Below are positions 16,872 to 25,146 of a DNA stretch of 64,000 nt, one piece after another. The notes below the pieces were generated by a model. That model did no database searches and was not told the origin of the DNA. It saw nothing but the letters and a program-made list of their open reading frames with translations. Source of the DNA: Cellvibrio polysaccharolyticus. GTDB lineage: Bacteria > Pseudomonadota > Gammaproteobacteria > Pseudomonadales > Cellvibrionaceae. Within the stretch, counting starts at the first letter, position 1. Each line of letters begins with the position of its first letter. The DNA lies in NCBI RefSeq assembly GCF_015182315.1, contig NZ_PRDL01000001.1, forward strand, positions 2,852,001 through 2,916,000. Direction: 5' to 3'. Position numbers and translations under genes: made by a program.

Positions 16872-18884
16872 ATGTCCAGTGTATTCACACCTGCAGTTCA
16901 GCTGGCCAACCGGATGTCTTTTTCAAGCAAGTTGCTCACGGTTGTTGTTATTTTTCTTATTCCTTATCTCTGGTTACTGGGGCAGCAATGGTTTGACCAT
17001 ACCCGTGTGGTCAACGCCGCCAGCTATACCGAAGAAGGTATTGACCTGATTCTTGAAATAAAACCGCTCAGCCTCGGTATCGCAAGGCATCGCGGTATCA
17101 GCGCGCAATATCTCGCTGGTGCAACCAACACCGCTACCGAGCTGACCACCCTCGAGCAGGAACTGGATGCCCAATTCAAACAGGTGATTGAGCGCATTGC
17201 CCGCACCACCCGCTTCGACACGACCTTGCCGGCTATCGCAACGGTCTGGAGCACATTGAAAATAAATGGCGGCGAAAAAAATCCGGCGAGAAATTTTGCG
17301 CTGCACACGCAATTGATTGAACAGATACAAACCGAAGTGACCTACCTGACGGATTACTTTGATATTGAACTGCAATCAACCCGCGATAATTATTATCTGT
17401 CGCAGATGACGCTGTTCCAAATTCCCCGCTTGCAGGAAATGACCGGCCAATTACGCGCACGCGGTGCGGCGGCGCTCACCGCCGGCGAAATTTCACCGGA
17501 GAACCTGGCCACGCTGACCGGTTTGCATCAAGTAATCGACAACCTGATGAGCGGGTTTAATCAGCAAGTCCATTTGCTCAACCGCAACGAAAACCTGCGT
17601 AGCTACTTCGCCAGCGCGGTGGAAAAAGTGATTGCCGACACCGACGATTTCAACCGCTATCTCAACCAGCAGGTGCTGGAGCCGGAAGTACCAACCACCA
17701 CCAACAGTGAATTTTTTAGTCGGGCGAGCAAGCTCATCGAAAGTATTGGCGTGATGGATCGCCTCGCCAGCCAGCAGCTGATGAAGACCGCGCAACAAAT
17801 GCGCGAAGACGCCAACACCTCACGCACCTTGCTGCTGATAGTGGCCCTCGCCTGCATTATTCTCGGCTGTTATTTGGCCATGGGTATATTGCGAGCGCTG
17901 AACCTCAGCGTGTCCTCGGTTAACGACCTCACTCAGGAACTCAAGGCGGGCAACTTCTCCCGCACCTTGCAGGTAGACAGCCATGATGTGATTGGTGATG
18001 TTGCCGACAACCTGACGGCGATGGTTACGCAGGTATCACTGCTCATTAATAATATTCAGGACTCCGCCGACCAGGTCAATAAACTGTCGGTTGATCTGCA
18101 AGCCGTCACCGACGACACCCGCGCCGAGCTGGATCAACAAAACAACCAGACCCAGCAGTCCGCGTCTGCTGCCACGCAAATGGCGGCAACCGTGCGGGAA
18201 GTTGCGCGCACCTGTATTGAAGCCAGTTCAGCCACGGATGTGGCCCGCGATACAGCCTTGGAAGGTAGAACGCGGGTTAACGATGCCATAACCGCCATCA
18301 ACCAGTTGGGCAACAATGTGGGGGATGCAAAAAATATTATTACCGAGTTGCAAGACGACGTTGCCGGCATCAGTGCCGTGCTGGAAGTTATTCGCAGCAT
18401 TGCCGAGCAAACCAATCTGCTGGCTCTCAACGCCGCTATTGAAGCCGCACGCGCCGGCGAGCAGGGTCGAGGGTTTGCGGTTGTAGCTGACGAAGTGCGG
18501 TCACTCGCCAAACGCACACAGGACTCTACCGCCGAAATTCGCTCGGTTATTGAAAAACTGCAACAGCGTGCATCCAGAGCCGTGGATATTATTTTGCAAA
18601 GTTTTGACGGTGCGCAGATGTCGGTAAAAAGTGCTGCCAGCGCTGGCGAATCCTTGCAGTTGATTGTTAACAACGTAGAAATGCTGCGCGACCTCAATAC
18701 GCAAATTGCTACCGCCGCCGAGCAGCAGGCAACCGTTGCCGAACAAATGTCACGCAGTACGCGTGAGCTGGGAGACTCTTCGGAAAATATCCTGGATCAG
18801 GTAGAAAAAACGCTGGGTTACAGCCTGAATATGCGTCAAAGCGCCAGCCGCCTACTCGAAAACACCTTGCAGTTCAAAATCTGA
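16872..18884 (+). CDS. Methyl-accepting chemotaxis protein with NIT-like sensor region
   Basis: A 670-residue transmembrane chemoreceptor. TM1 is at about residues 20-38, a large helical periplasmic region at 40-318, TM2 at about 319-340 and HAMP at 341-393. The signalling domain carries the conserved tip at about 507-548 (IRSIAEQTNLLALNAAIEAA, then GRGFAVVADEVRSLAKR). The start of the sensor region, IKPLSLGIARHRGISAQYLAG, resembles NIT (nitrate/nitrite sensing) domains with their ERG-like signature, but ligand identity is not certain. There is no CheB/CheR-docking pentapeptide at the C-terminus. An AGGGAA ribosome site precedes the ATG. It follows the GTPase/Roadblock genes and may belong to the same pathway. 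Confidence 0.9.
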   Translation: MSSVFTPAVQLANRMSFSSKLLTVVVIFLIPYLWLLGQQWFDHTRVVNAASYTEEGIDLILEIKPLSLGIARHRGISAQYLAGATNTATELTTLEQELDAQFKQVIERIARTTRFDTTLPAIATVWSTLKINGGEKNPARNFALHTQLIEQIQTEVTYLTDYFDIELQSTRDNYYLSQMTLFQIPRLQEMTGQLRARGAAALTAGEISPENLATLTGLHQVIDNLMSGFNQQVHLLNRNENLRSYFASAVEKVIADTDDFNRYLNQQVLEPEVPTTTNSEFFSRASKLIESIGVMDRLASQQLMKTAQQMREDANTSRTLLLIVALACIILGCYLAMGILRALNLSVSSVNDLTQELKAGNFSRTLQVDSHDVIGDVADNLTAMVTQVSLLINNIQDSADQVNKLSVDLQAVTDDTRAELDQQNNQTQQSASAATQMAATVREVARTCIEASSATDVARDTALEGRTRVNDAITAINQLGNNVGDAKNIITELQDDVAGISAVLEVIRSIAEQTNLLALNAAIEAARAGEQGRGFAVVADEVRSLAKRTQDSTAEIRSVIEKLQQRASRAVDIILQSFDGAQMSVKSAASAGESLQLIVNNVEMLRDLNTQIATAAEQQATVAEQMSRSTRELGDSSENILDQVEKTLGYSLNMRQSASRLLENTLQFKI

Positions 18885-18915
18885 CCAACCTGTAACATCA
18901 AGCAATACCCGCTCA

Positions 18916-18947
18916 AATAGCAACCGGCCTTGTGGCTGGTTGCTATT
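18916..18947. terminator. Stem-loop after the chemoreceptor gene
   Basis: The 10-bp stem AATAGCAACC/GGTTGCTATT (18916-18925 with 18938-18947) lies about 30 bases after the stop codon. It has no T-run, so it may be a Rho-assisted terminator or an mRNA 3'-end stabiliser rather than a classical terminator. Confidence 0.4.
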
Positions 18948-19126
18948 CTCCCCTGCGCTGTACCATCAGCGGCTGGCACTCTTCCTCCCGCCATGTATTA
19001 CCCACGTTCCATCGCTTTGCCGCCACCCGGTTCTCAACCGCGATAAAAAAATGTCGCGCTTATGCATCCCTGTGTACACTTAAAAGAAACTTGTCCCACC
19101 ACAATAACAAGCCTGTCGGAGAACTG

Positions 19127-19981
19127 ATGATGAAGTGCTGGTTTTTGCTTTTGCTATTGATGATCAGCGGCTGCCAAACCGCTCAGCAGCCAGTTTCACA
19201 AGGCGCTCACAACGATAACGCGGCACTGCCGGTGAAACATTTTGACAGTGAAAAGCGTGCAGAGCATCAAGGTGCATTGCAAGAGCTGCGTTACAAATCC
19301 ACCACCGTTGGCGTTGAACGGCGCCTGCAAGTGTATACACCGCCAGGTTATGACCCGAAAAAACGCTATCCGGTGCTGTACTTGTTGCACGGTATTGGTG
19401 GTGATGAATACGAATGGTCGCGTTTTGGCAACCTGCAAGCGGTGATGGATAATCTCTACGCCGAGGGCATCGCAGAACCCATGCTGGTGGTTTTGCCCAA
19501 TGGCCGCGCGCAACAAAACGACCGCGCTGAAGGCAATTTATTTGAACATGCGCCCGCCTTTGCGGTTTTCGAGCAGGACTTGCTGGTGGATATCATCCCG
19601 TTTATAGAATCCCGCTATGCGGTGAAAAATAGCGCCGAGTCACGTGCAATTGCCGGCTTGTCGATGGGTGGTGGCCAGGCATTGAATATCGGGCTGAGCC
19701 ACACCGACAAGTTCGCCTGGGTTGGCGGATTTTCCGCAGCACCCAATACTCGCCCACCCGCCATGCTGGTGCCTGACCCGGCGAAGCTGAACCGTCAACT
19801 GAAACTGCTGTATGTGGCCTGTGGCGATAGTGATCAACTGTTTCATGTCAGCGATACGCTGCACAAATACCTTGATCGCAATCAGGTAGATCACCGCTGG
19901 ACGGTGTATCCACAAGGCAAACATGACTGGCATGTATGGAAACAGGATTTATGGTTTTTTGCCCAGCAGCTGTTTAAATAA
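19127..19981 (+). CDS. Lipoprotein esterase, CE1/feruloyl-esterase-like (esterase D family)
   Basis: A 284-residue alpha/beta-hydrolase exported as a lipoprotein. The signal MMKCWFLLLLLMISGC gives a lipobox with the acylated cysteine at residue 16. The body has RLQVYTPPGYDPKKRYPVLYLLHG with the oxyanion strand, the nucleophile S179 in GLSMGGG and the catalytic histidine near H266 in GKHDWHVW. This pattern is that of CE1 enzymes, which remove acetyl or feruloyl groups from xylan, and of related esterases. The start was set at the lipoprotein methionine because GGAG lies just upstream; the open frame before it (from 18932) has no such features. It fits the plant-polysaccharide theme of the left end. 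Confidence 0.85.
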   Translation: MMKCWFLLLLLMISGCQTAQQPVSQGAHNDNAALPVKHFDSEKRAEHQGALQELRYKSTTVGVERRLQVYTPPGYDPKKRYPVLYLLHGIGGDEYEWSRFGNLQAVMDNLYAEGIAEPMLVVLPNGRAQQNDRAEGNLFEHAPAFAVFEQDLLVDIIPFIESRYAVKNSAESRAIAGLSMGGGQALNIGLSHTDKFAWVGGFSAAPNTRPPAMLVPDPAKLNRQLKLLYVACGDSDQLFHVSDTLHKYLDRNQVDHRWTVYPQGKHDWHVWKQDLWFFAQQLFK

Positions 19982-20024
19982 AACCCTGGTCGCAGGTGCT
20001 TTTTGTAAAAATCATATCAACCTG

Positions 20025-20059
20025 AAAGCCGGATCGACATCACATCGATCCGGCTTTTT
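20025..20059. terminator. Bidirectional terminator between esterase and catalase
   Basis: The perfect 13-bp stem AAAGCCGGATCGA/TCGATCCGGCTTT (20025-20037 with 20045-20057) has T-runs on both sides. It lies between convergent genes and can serve both. Confidence 0.85.
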
Positions 20060-20089
20060 AATGTCGTCCGCAACAGCGACGTCAGCTCA

Positions 20090-21538
20090 CTAACCTAACA
20101 GCGCTGCAACCCGGGCCGCGTAATCGGCGTCAGCCTGGTGCAAGTAGGCCAGCATGCGCTCCTGTATGGATGTGTTGGCATAACGCAAACCACCCGCAAT
20201 ATTGTTCACCAGCTGTTGCTTTTGATCTTCCGTCATCAACCGGAACAAATCACCCGCCTGCGAGTAATAATCTTCACCGGACTGGTCGTAACGGGCAACC
20301 GCCTCTGCCGAAAGGCGTAACGGTGGTTCCTGAGCGCGAATATCCGGAACCGGTGCACCGGCGGCGCTGCGATCATTGGGGAAAAAATTAACCTCGCGGG
20401 TTTGCACACTGCGCCCTTGTGAAAAAGGGCAGCCGGCCATTGCACCATCGCGCTGGTAATGATTAACCGGACATTGCGGTGCATTGACCGGAATCTGATT
20501 GGCGTTAACGCCCAAACGGTAGCGATGCGCATCCTGATAAGCCAGCAAACGCGCCTGCAACATTTTGTCCGGCGAAGCGCCGGTACCCGGAACCAGATTA
20601 CTGGGTGCAAAAGCAGCTTGCTCGGTCTCGGCAAAATAATTTTCTACGTTGCGGTTCAGTTGCAAGGTGCCTATCTCCTGCAAGGGAACCAACTTTTGCG
20701 ACCAGACTTTGGTCAGGTCAAACGGGTTGAGCGACCACTGCGCCGCATCGGCTTCGGTCAATACCTGGAGATACACTCGCCAGGCGGGAAAGTCGCCACG
20801 GTCAATGGCGTCCACCAGATCCTGCTGCGCGCCAAAAGGCGGTTGCTGCGCGGCCTCCTCAGCGGTCAGGGTTTTGATACCCTGGCAACTTTTAAAATGC
20901 CACTTCACCCAATAGCGCTCACCCTTCGCGTTCCACAAACTGAGCGTGTGCGAACTGAAACCATGCATGTGCCGGTAGGACGCAGGAATACCGCGATCCG
21001 ACATGAGAATGGTCATCTGGTGCAATGACTGCGGATGATTCGCCCAAAACTCATACATCGCGGCCGGATCAGGCAAATTGGTGCGCGGATTTTTCTTTTG
21101 CGAGTGAATAAAATCAGGAAACTTGATGGGGTCATTCAGAAAAAATACCGGGGTGTTGTTACCAACGATGTCGTAGTTGCCTTCACGGGTATAAAACTTC
21201 ACCGCAAAACCGCGCGGATCACGGGCATAGTCACTGGAGTCCTGACCACCACCCACAGTAGAAAAGCGCACAAACACCTGAGTTTTTTCACCGGCTGTCT
21301 GTAAAAAATTGGCGATGGTCAATGGCTCAAGCCCGCTCTTTAACGTGAACTCGCCATAAGCCCCGGTACCCCGCGCATGCACCACCCGCTCCGGGATACG
21401 TTCGCGGTTGAAGTGCGCCAGCTTTTCAAACAGGTAATGGTTATCGAAGGTCAACGGCCCCCGGGAACCGGCGCTGATGCTGTTATTGTCGTCAGGCACC
21501 GGGGCGCCAGCTGCTGTGGTCAAGGTGGTAAGGCTCAT
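20090..21538 (-). CDS. katA: Haem catalase (clade 3, small subunit)
   Basis: A 482-residue monofunctional catalase that dismutates hydrogen peroxide. Conserved parts include RVVHARGTGAYGEF with catalytic H54, RFSTVGGGQDSSDYARDPRG and NTPVFFLNDPIKFPDFIHSQ with the distal asparagine. The MHGFSSHTLSLWNA segment is also present, and the haem-ligand tyrosine lies in LLAYQDAHRYRLG. There is no signal peptide. It is monocistronic with a CAGGAG ribosome site. An OxyR-type site upstream is plausible but not identified. The symbol is by similarity to small-subunit KatA. Confidence 0.93.
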   Translation of the reverse strand: MSLTTLTTAAGAPVPDDNNSISAGSRGPLTFDNHYLFEKLAHFNRERIPERVVHARGTGAYGEFTLKSGLEPLTIANFLQTAGEKTQVFVRFSTVGGGQDSSDYARDPRGFAVKFYTREGNYDIVGNNTPVFFLNDPIKFPDFIHSQKKNPRTNLPDPAAMYEFWANHPQSLHQMTILMSDRGIPASYRHMHGFSSHTLSLWNAKGERYWVKWHFKSCQGIKTLTAEEAAQQPPFGAQQDLVDAIDRGDFPAWRVYLQVLTEADAAQWSLNPFDLTKVWSQKLVPLQEIGTLQLNRNVENYFAETEQAAFAPSNLVPGTGASPDKMLQARLLAYQDAHRYRLGVNANQIPVNAPQCPVNHYQRDGAMAGCPFSQGRSVQTREVNFFPNDRSAAGAPVPDIRAQEPPLRLSAEAVARYDQSGEDYYSQAGDLFRLMTEDQKQQLVNNIAGGLRYANTSIQERMLAYLHQADADYAARVAALLG

Positions 21539-21790
21539 AAAATACTCCTGCGGTTACCTGGGCAAACTCGTTTTGGGAACAGGTGCCAGAGTAAAGCAGC
21601 GCCAATCATTATAAAAATTAATAATATGAATACCTCCGATAGCTATTAACTAACCAAAGTAACCGTTTCCAGGCCGGAGCCGTGCTTGGCAATCTCTATT
21701 TTCCTGCGTAAGCTTTCAGAATGACGTTACACGAAGGCCACATATCAGCTTATAATGGTGGCGCAATTTTCATCTTGAAGAATTTTCCGC

Positions 21791-22420
21791 ATGAGTGATC
21801 AGCCAACAGTTATTGGAGTTATGCTTGCGGGAGGCAAAGCGCGCCGGATGGGCGGTGGCGATAAATGCCTGCTGCCGCTGACTGGCCAAACCCTGTTACA
21901 ACGTTCTCTCGCCCGCGCCCTGCCCCAGGTCAGCACCATGCTGCTGAGCGCTAACGGGAATGCCCTGCGGTTTGCCCGCACCCGCTTGCCAGTACTGGCG
22001 GACAGCATTCCCGGCCAACCAGGCCCGCTGGCCGGTATTTACCAGGCACTGCTGTGGATGCAGGCCAATGCTCCACACAGTGAATGGCTGGTCAGTTTTG
22101 CCAGCGATACGCCTTTTTTGCCGGAAGATCAGGTGGAAAAGTTATGGGCCGCTATCACCTCGGACGAACAACTGGTTATCGCCCGCGCCAATGATCGTAT
22201 CCAGCCCGCGTTTGCGTTATGGCATATCAGCTTGTTAGCGGAAATTGAGCAGGTGCTTACCAGCGATACCCAGGTCGACTTGCGACAATGGGCAGGCAAG
22301 CATCGTGCAACCTTTGTCGATTTCGAAAACCCGCACTACGATCCTTTTTTTAATATCAACACGCCACAGGATTTGTACGCCGCCGAAGCCATGCTGCAAA
22401 AACAACTCGCCAGCAAATAA
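21791..22420 (+). CDS. mobA: Molybdenum cofactor guanylyltransferase
   Basis: A 209-residue nucleotidyltransferase that attaches GMP to Mo-molybdopterin to form bis-MGD. The N-terminal signature GVMLAGGKARRMGGGDKCLL is the GTP-binding loop. Further motifs are PVLADSIPGQPGPLAGIYQAL and SFASDTPFLPED with the metal-binding aspartate, and the C-terminal NINTPQDL is typical of MobA. It stands alone, followed by its own terminator. Confidence 0.93.
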   Translation: MSDQPTVIGVMLAGGKARRMGGGDKCLLPLTGQTLLQRSLARALPQVSTMLLSANGNALRFARTRLPVLADSIPGQPGPLAGIYQALLWMQANAPHSEWLVSFASDTPFLPEDQVEKLWAAITSDEQLVIARANDRIQPAFALWHISLLAEIEQVLTSDTQVDLRQWAGKHRATFVDFENPHYDPFFNINTPQDLYAAEAMLQKQLASK

Positions 22421-22439
22421 TCTCATCCGCGGTTAACCC

Positions 22440-22540
22440 GCCCTGGCAAGTTTTTGCAGACAGGGTTAATTGTCGCGAGCCTGTCAGGTTTCTCACACCC
22501 GTCAAATTTTCTCAGCCCTGTTAAATTTTTCCCGGAAGCC
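22440..22540 (+). repeat. Degenerate short tandem repeat between mobA and the VanZ-like gene
   Basis: About four imperfect 18-20-base units follow each other, with approximate forms CCTGGCAAGTTTTTGCAG, CCTGTCAGGTTTCTCACA, CCCGTCAAATTTTCTCAG and CCTGTTAAATTTTTCCC. The mobA terminator begins right after the last unit. Function unknown. Confidence 0.4.
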
Positions 22541-22542
22541 CC

Positions 22543-22565
22543 GCCAGGTTAAACTGGCCTTTTTT
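22543..22565 (+). terminator. Terminator after mobA
   Basis: Stem GCCAG/CTGGC (22543-22547 with 22554-22558) followed by CTTTTTT. It ends only 16 bases before the next start codon, so it could also act as an attenuator for the VanZ-like gene. Confidence 0.6.
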
Positions 22566-22581
22566 CAATTCACGGAATGCT

Positions 22582-22974
22582 ATGAACCTCCTGCTCAGAA
22601 TCTGGCCTTTAGTCTGCTATTTACAATTTCTTGCCATGCTCATTATTTACACGGTGCTGGGGCTCACGCCCAGTCCGGGCAACATGGTGCCTATGTACAA
22701 TGATCTGCTGATGCATTTTACCGGCTACCTGGTTGCCGGCATTTCTATCAGTTTTCTCTGGCCGCGTTGGCATTGGGGCTATCGCGCACTGATTCTGCTG
22801 GTGTACTCCATCGCCATTGAAGTTGCGCAACACTTTATGCCGCCCCGCACCTTCAGCTTTCTGGATATTCTCGCCAACGGCAGTGGCATTCTGGCGGGCT
22901 TGCTGGTTTTTCATATCCTGCAACGTTTTGCTCCGGCAGTACTCCAACCTTTTTTTCACTCCGGAAAATACTGA
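22582..22974 (+). CDS. VanZ-like family membrane protein
   Basis: A 130-residue inner-membrane protein with about four helices. It shows the VanZ-like pattern: an acidic/polar DLLMHFTGYLVAGIS after the second helix, then YSIAIEVAQHFMPPRTFSFLDILANGSGILAG. The conserved E and the RTFSFLDxxAN loop define the family. VanZ itself gives teicoplanin resistance, but the small bacterial homologues are mostly uncharacterised. The last base of its stop codon region overlaps the start of the next gene, suggesting coupled translation. Confidence 0.85.
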   Translation: MNLLLRIWPLVCYLQFLAMLIIYTVLGLTPSPGNMVPMYNDLLMHFTGYLVAGISISFLWPRWHWGYRALILLVYSIAIEVAQHFMPPRTFSFLDILANGSGILAGLLVFHILQRFAPAVLQPFFHSGKY

Positions 22975-23561
22975 TGAAGCTACGCACCTTATGGTTATTG
23001 CCGTTACTCTGCTCGCTGGCGACAAGCGCGCTGGCAGATATGGACAAGGTGCTGCAAGCGGCTATGGCCAGTACGCAGCAAAACATTACCTATAACGCTG
23101 CCTGGTTTAAAATTGATTATCCCGGTGGCGATATTCCGCCGCAGTTTGGTGTATGCACCGATGTTATTGTGCGCAGTTACCGCGCCATCGGTATAGATTT
23201 GCAGAAAGAAGTTCATGAGGATATTCGTGCGCATTTCGATCAATACCCGGCGCGCCGTATTTGGAACCAGACGCGACCGGACACCAACATTGACCACCGC
23301 CGCGTGCCCAACCTGCAAACGTTTTTTACTCGCCATGGTGAATCATTAACGCCGGGCAAGAAGGGAGAGGATTATCAACCTGGAGATATGGTGACCTGGA
23401 TGTTACCAGGCAATTTACCGCACATAGGTTTTGTCAGCGAGAAACAATCTGCCGATGGTAAACGCCCGTTGATTATTCACAACATAGGCGCAGGCCCAAA
23501 GCTGGAAGACATGTTGTTTGATTACACGATCACCGGTCAGTACCGTTATTTGCCGAATTAA
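22974..23561 (+). CDS. DUF1287 (YijF-like) exported protein
   Basis: A 195-residue secreted protein. The signal peptide is MKLRTLWLLPLLCSLATSALA, cleaved before D. The mature part shows the DUF1287 pattern: YPGGDIPPQFGVCTDVIVRSYR with a conserved cysteine-threonine-aspartate, DFDQYPARRIWNQTRPD-like spacing with NIDHRRVPNLQTFF, then YQPGDMVTWMLPGNLPHIGFVS and IIHNIGAGP. The CTD...H arrangement recalls NlpC/P60-like cysteine hydrolases, so a cell-wall role is conceivable. That is inference; the family is not characterised well. Confidence 0.88.
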   Translation: MKLRTLWLLPLLCSLATSALADMDKVLQAAMASTQQNITYNAAWFKIDYPGGDIPPQFGVCTDVIVRSYRAIGIDLQKEVHEDIRAHFDQYPARRIWNQTRPDTNIDHRRVPNLQTFFTRHGESLTPGKKGEDYQPGDMVTWMLPGNLPHIGFVSEKQSADGKRPLIIHNIGAGPKLEDMLFDYTITGQYRYLPN

Positions 23562-23599
23562 CATCTCGCGGCTTTTGATAACACTCAGAGCGGTTAAAG

Positions 23600-23759
23600 C
23601 CGTTTGGCGTTAGGATGTTTGTTCCAAAACCGTCGAGTCATGGACGCCCGCCAGGGATGGCGGAAGTTAGAGCAACGTAGGGAACAGTTGCCGTTGACTC
23701 GACGGAGCTACACGGATGTATTCATGCGTTTTTGGAACAAACATCCTAATGACAAACGG
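23600..23759. repeat. 160-bp palindromic repeat element (MITE-like, nested hairpins)
   Basis: Perfect 20-bp outer arms (23610-23629 and 23730-23749, TTAGGATGTTTGTTCCAAAA and its complement) extend imperfectly to CCGTTTG/CAAACGG at 23600 and 23759. Inside is a second 11-bp arm pair, CCGTCGAGTCA/TGACTCGACGG (23630-23640 with 23695-23705). Small hairpins with GGGA-type loops follow: CCGCCA-GGGA-TGGCGG (23648-23663), GCAAC...GTTGC around 23671-23692 and TAC-ACGGAT-GTA near 23709-23720. It encodes no protein. It fills the gap between convergent genes, the usual place for non-autonomous dispersed repeats. Confidence 0.8.
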
Positions 23760-23787
23760 TCAGCATGGCGAAAGTCTTTATCTGCCT

Positions 23788-24792
23788 TTAATGGCAGGTC
23801 ATACGGTAAGCGAATTGTGCATCAAGAAAATTCGCCATAATGGTCGCTGTGGGTTTCATCCACGGATACAGCAACCAGAAACTGTGCGGCGCATGGCGGA
23901 AAACTTCAACGTGGTTATTTACCCGCTGTTCATCCAATAGCCGACTTATCTCTTCCTGCCCGACACTGAAACGCGGCACCGAGCTTTTAATAAACAACAT
24001 CGGCGGGGTATTTTTGTTCACGTAATAAATGGGTGAAGCCTCATGCCACAGTTCGGTTTTGGTCGCGTAATTACCGCCAAACCAGAAACCCGCCGATGAT
24101 GGATTCTTACGCGGGTCGTCCTCATGCAACCGGGCAGCTTCCGAAGTGAAGTCGGACAGACCATCAATATTGATAATTGCCTGCACGTCGCTGGAAACTT
24201 TACTGTGCTTTGCCTGCGGATCAAATTTTTCAATGCCCGCCGTAACACCGGTCAGGCTGGCAATTTGCCCACCGGCAGAACCGCCGGCAATAGCAATTTT
24301 ATCGACATCAATGCCATAGGTTTCTGCGTTAACCCGCAACCAGCGAATAGCGGCTTTCACGTCGTGAATAGCGGCCGGGTATTTTGCTTCCGGAGCCAGC
24401 CGATAACTGATAGTAGCGGTTACATAACCGCGCAGTGCCAGTTGCTGGGCCAGCGGTGTCATGCCTTCACGATAGCCGGAACGCCAACCGCCGCCATGCA
24501 CCAGCACAATGGCCGGACGTTTTTCGCTCATGGTAGTGGCCGGCGCATACAGATCCAGCTGTAACTCGCGGCGACCATATTTCACATAAGAAAGATTTTT
24601 AAACTCGGCCACGCCTTCCGGCAGCTCGGCACTGACCAGGCGAATTTCCGGGTAGTTTTCAAGCTCTTTTTCATACACTGACTCGGCGGTATAGTCGTTA
24701 TTCGGGTCATATACCGAGGTAATGGGCTGTTGACTGCAAGCGACTGAAAACAGCATCGCAGACAATGCAACGAGAGGAGTAAAAAACTTCAT
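23788..24792 (-). CDS. Lipoprotein alpha/beta-hydrolase (esterase, BD-FAE/HSL-like)
   Basis: A 334-residue exported esterase. The start at 24792 gives a lipoprotein signal (MKFFTPLVALSAMLFSVAC, acylated cysteine 19); the frame upstream to 24867 lacks it. The domain shows LQLDLYAPAT, the oxyanion motif HGGGW (99-103), ATISYRLAPEAKYPAAIHDVKA, the nucleophile S172 in GGSAGG and a C-terminal catalytic histidine in RHAPHSFWL. This is the pattern of hormone-sensitive-lipase-type and bifunctional feruloyl/acetyl-xylan esterases. The last residues (AYRMTCH) run to within 30 bases of the palindromic repeat, so the C-terminus may have been altered by that insertion. Confidence 0.87.
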   Translation of the reverse strand: MKFFTPLVALSAMLFSVACSQQPITSVYDPNNDYTAESVYEKELENYPEIRLVSAELPEGVAEFKNLSYVKYGRRELQLDLYAPATTMSEKRPAIVLVHGGGWRSGYREGMTPLAQQLALRGYVTATISYRLAPEAKYPAAIHDVKAAIRWLRVNAETYGIDVDKIAIAGGSAGGQIASLTGVTAGIEKFDPQAKHSKVSSDVQAIINIDGLSDFTSEAARLHEDDPRKNPSSAGFWFGGNYATKTELWHEASPIYYVNKNTPPMLFIKSSVPRFSVGQEEISRLLDEQRVNNHVEVFRHAPHSFWLLYPWMKPTATIMANFLDAQFAYRMTCH

Positions 24793-25097
24793 AGCGGCAA
24801 ACTCTTTATTGTTAAGTGCAGATGTTATTAGCGTGTTGAGACGTTTCCCGGAAGGAAGCTCTAACAAAGTGATTCACAATAAAGCAGATTGACCACCGAT
24901 ACCAGCCCGGCACTAACCCTTTATTACATCGCCGGAAGGTTTTCGACCGGCAGATATTTTGGGACATTGCCGATGCAATCGAGCTAAAAACTTTAGCTAT
25001 TTATGATCCGCGCATCGGCAACTCAAGGGAGTTTATATTTTTTAAATCGGCAGGGACAAGAGATTCAGAATAGCAACCTGGGCTCAAAATAGAAGCG
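24793..25097. other. Upstream region of the lipoprotein esterase
   Basis: About 300 bases between the rpoS terminator and the esterase start, both read on the minus strand. It is AT-rich near 25010-25060 and must contain the esterase promoter. I see no gene or clear operator. Confidence 0.4.
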
Positions 25098-25126
25098 AAA
25101 AAAAAGGCAGCGATTGCTGCCTTTTT
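25098..25126 (-). terminator. Terminator of rpoS
   Basis: Stem AAAAAGGCAGC/GCTGCCTTTTT around a GATT loop, about 20 bases after the rpoS stop codon, with T-runs in both directions. Confidence 0.9.
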
Positions 25127-25146
25127 CATTGCGTATCATCAGGGAA

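Noticed and set aside
23604..23940. Two short plus-strand frames across the palindromic repeat
   Set aside because: They translate the inverted repeat and the antisense of the esterase; the hairpin structure explains the sequence better.
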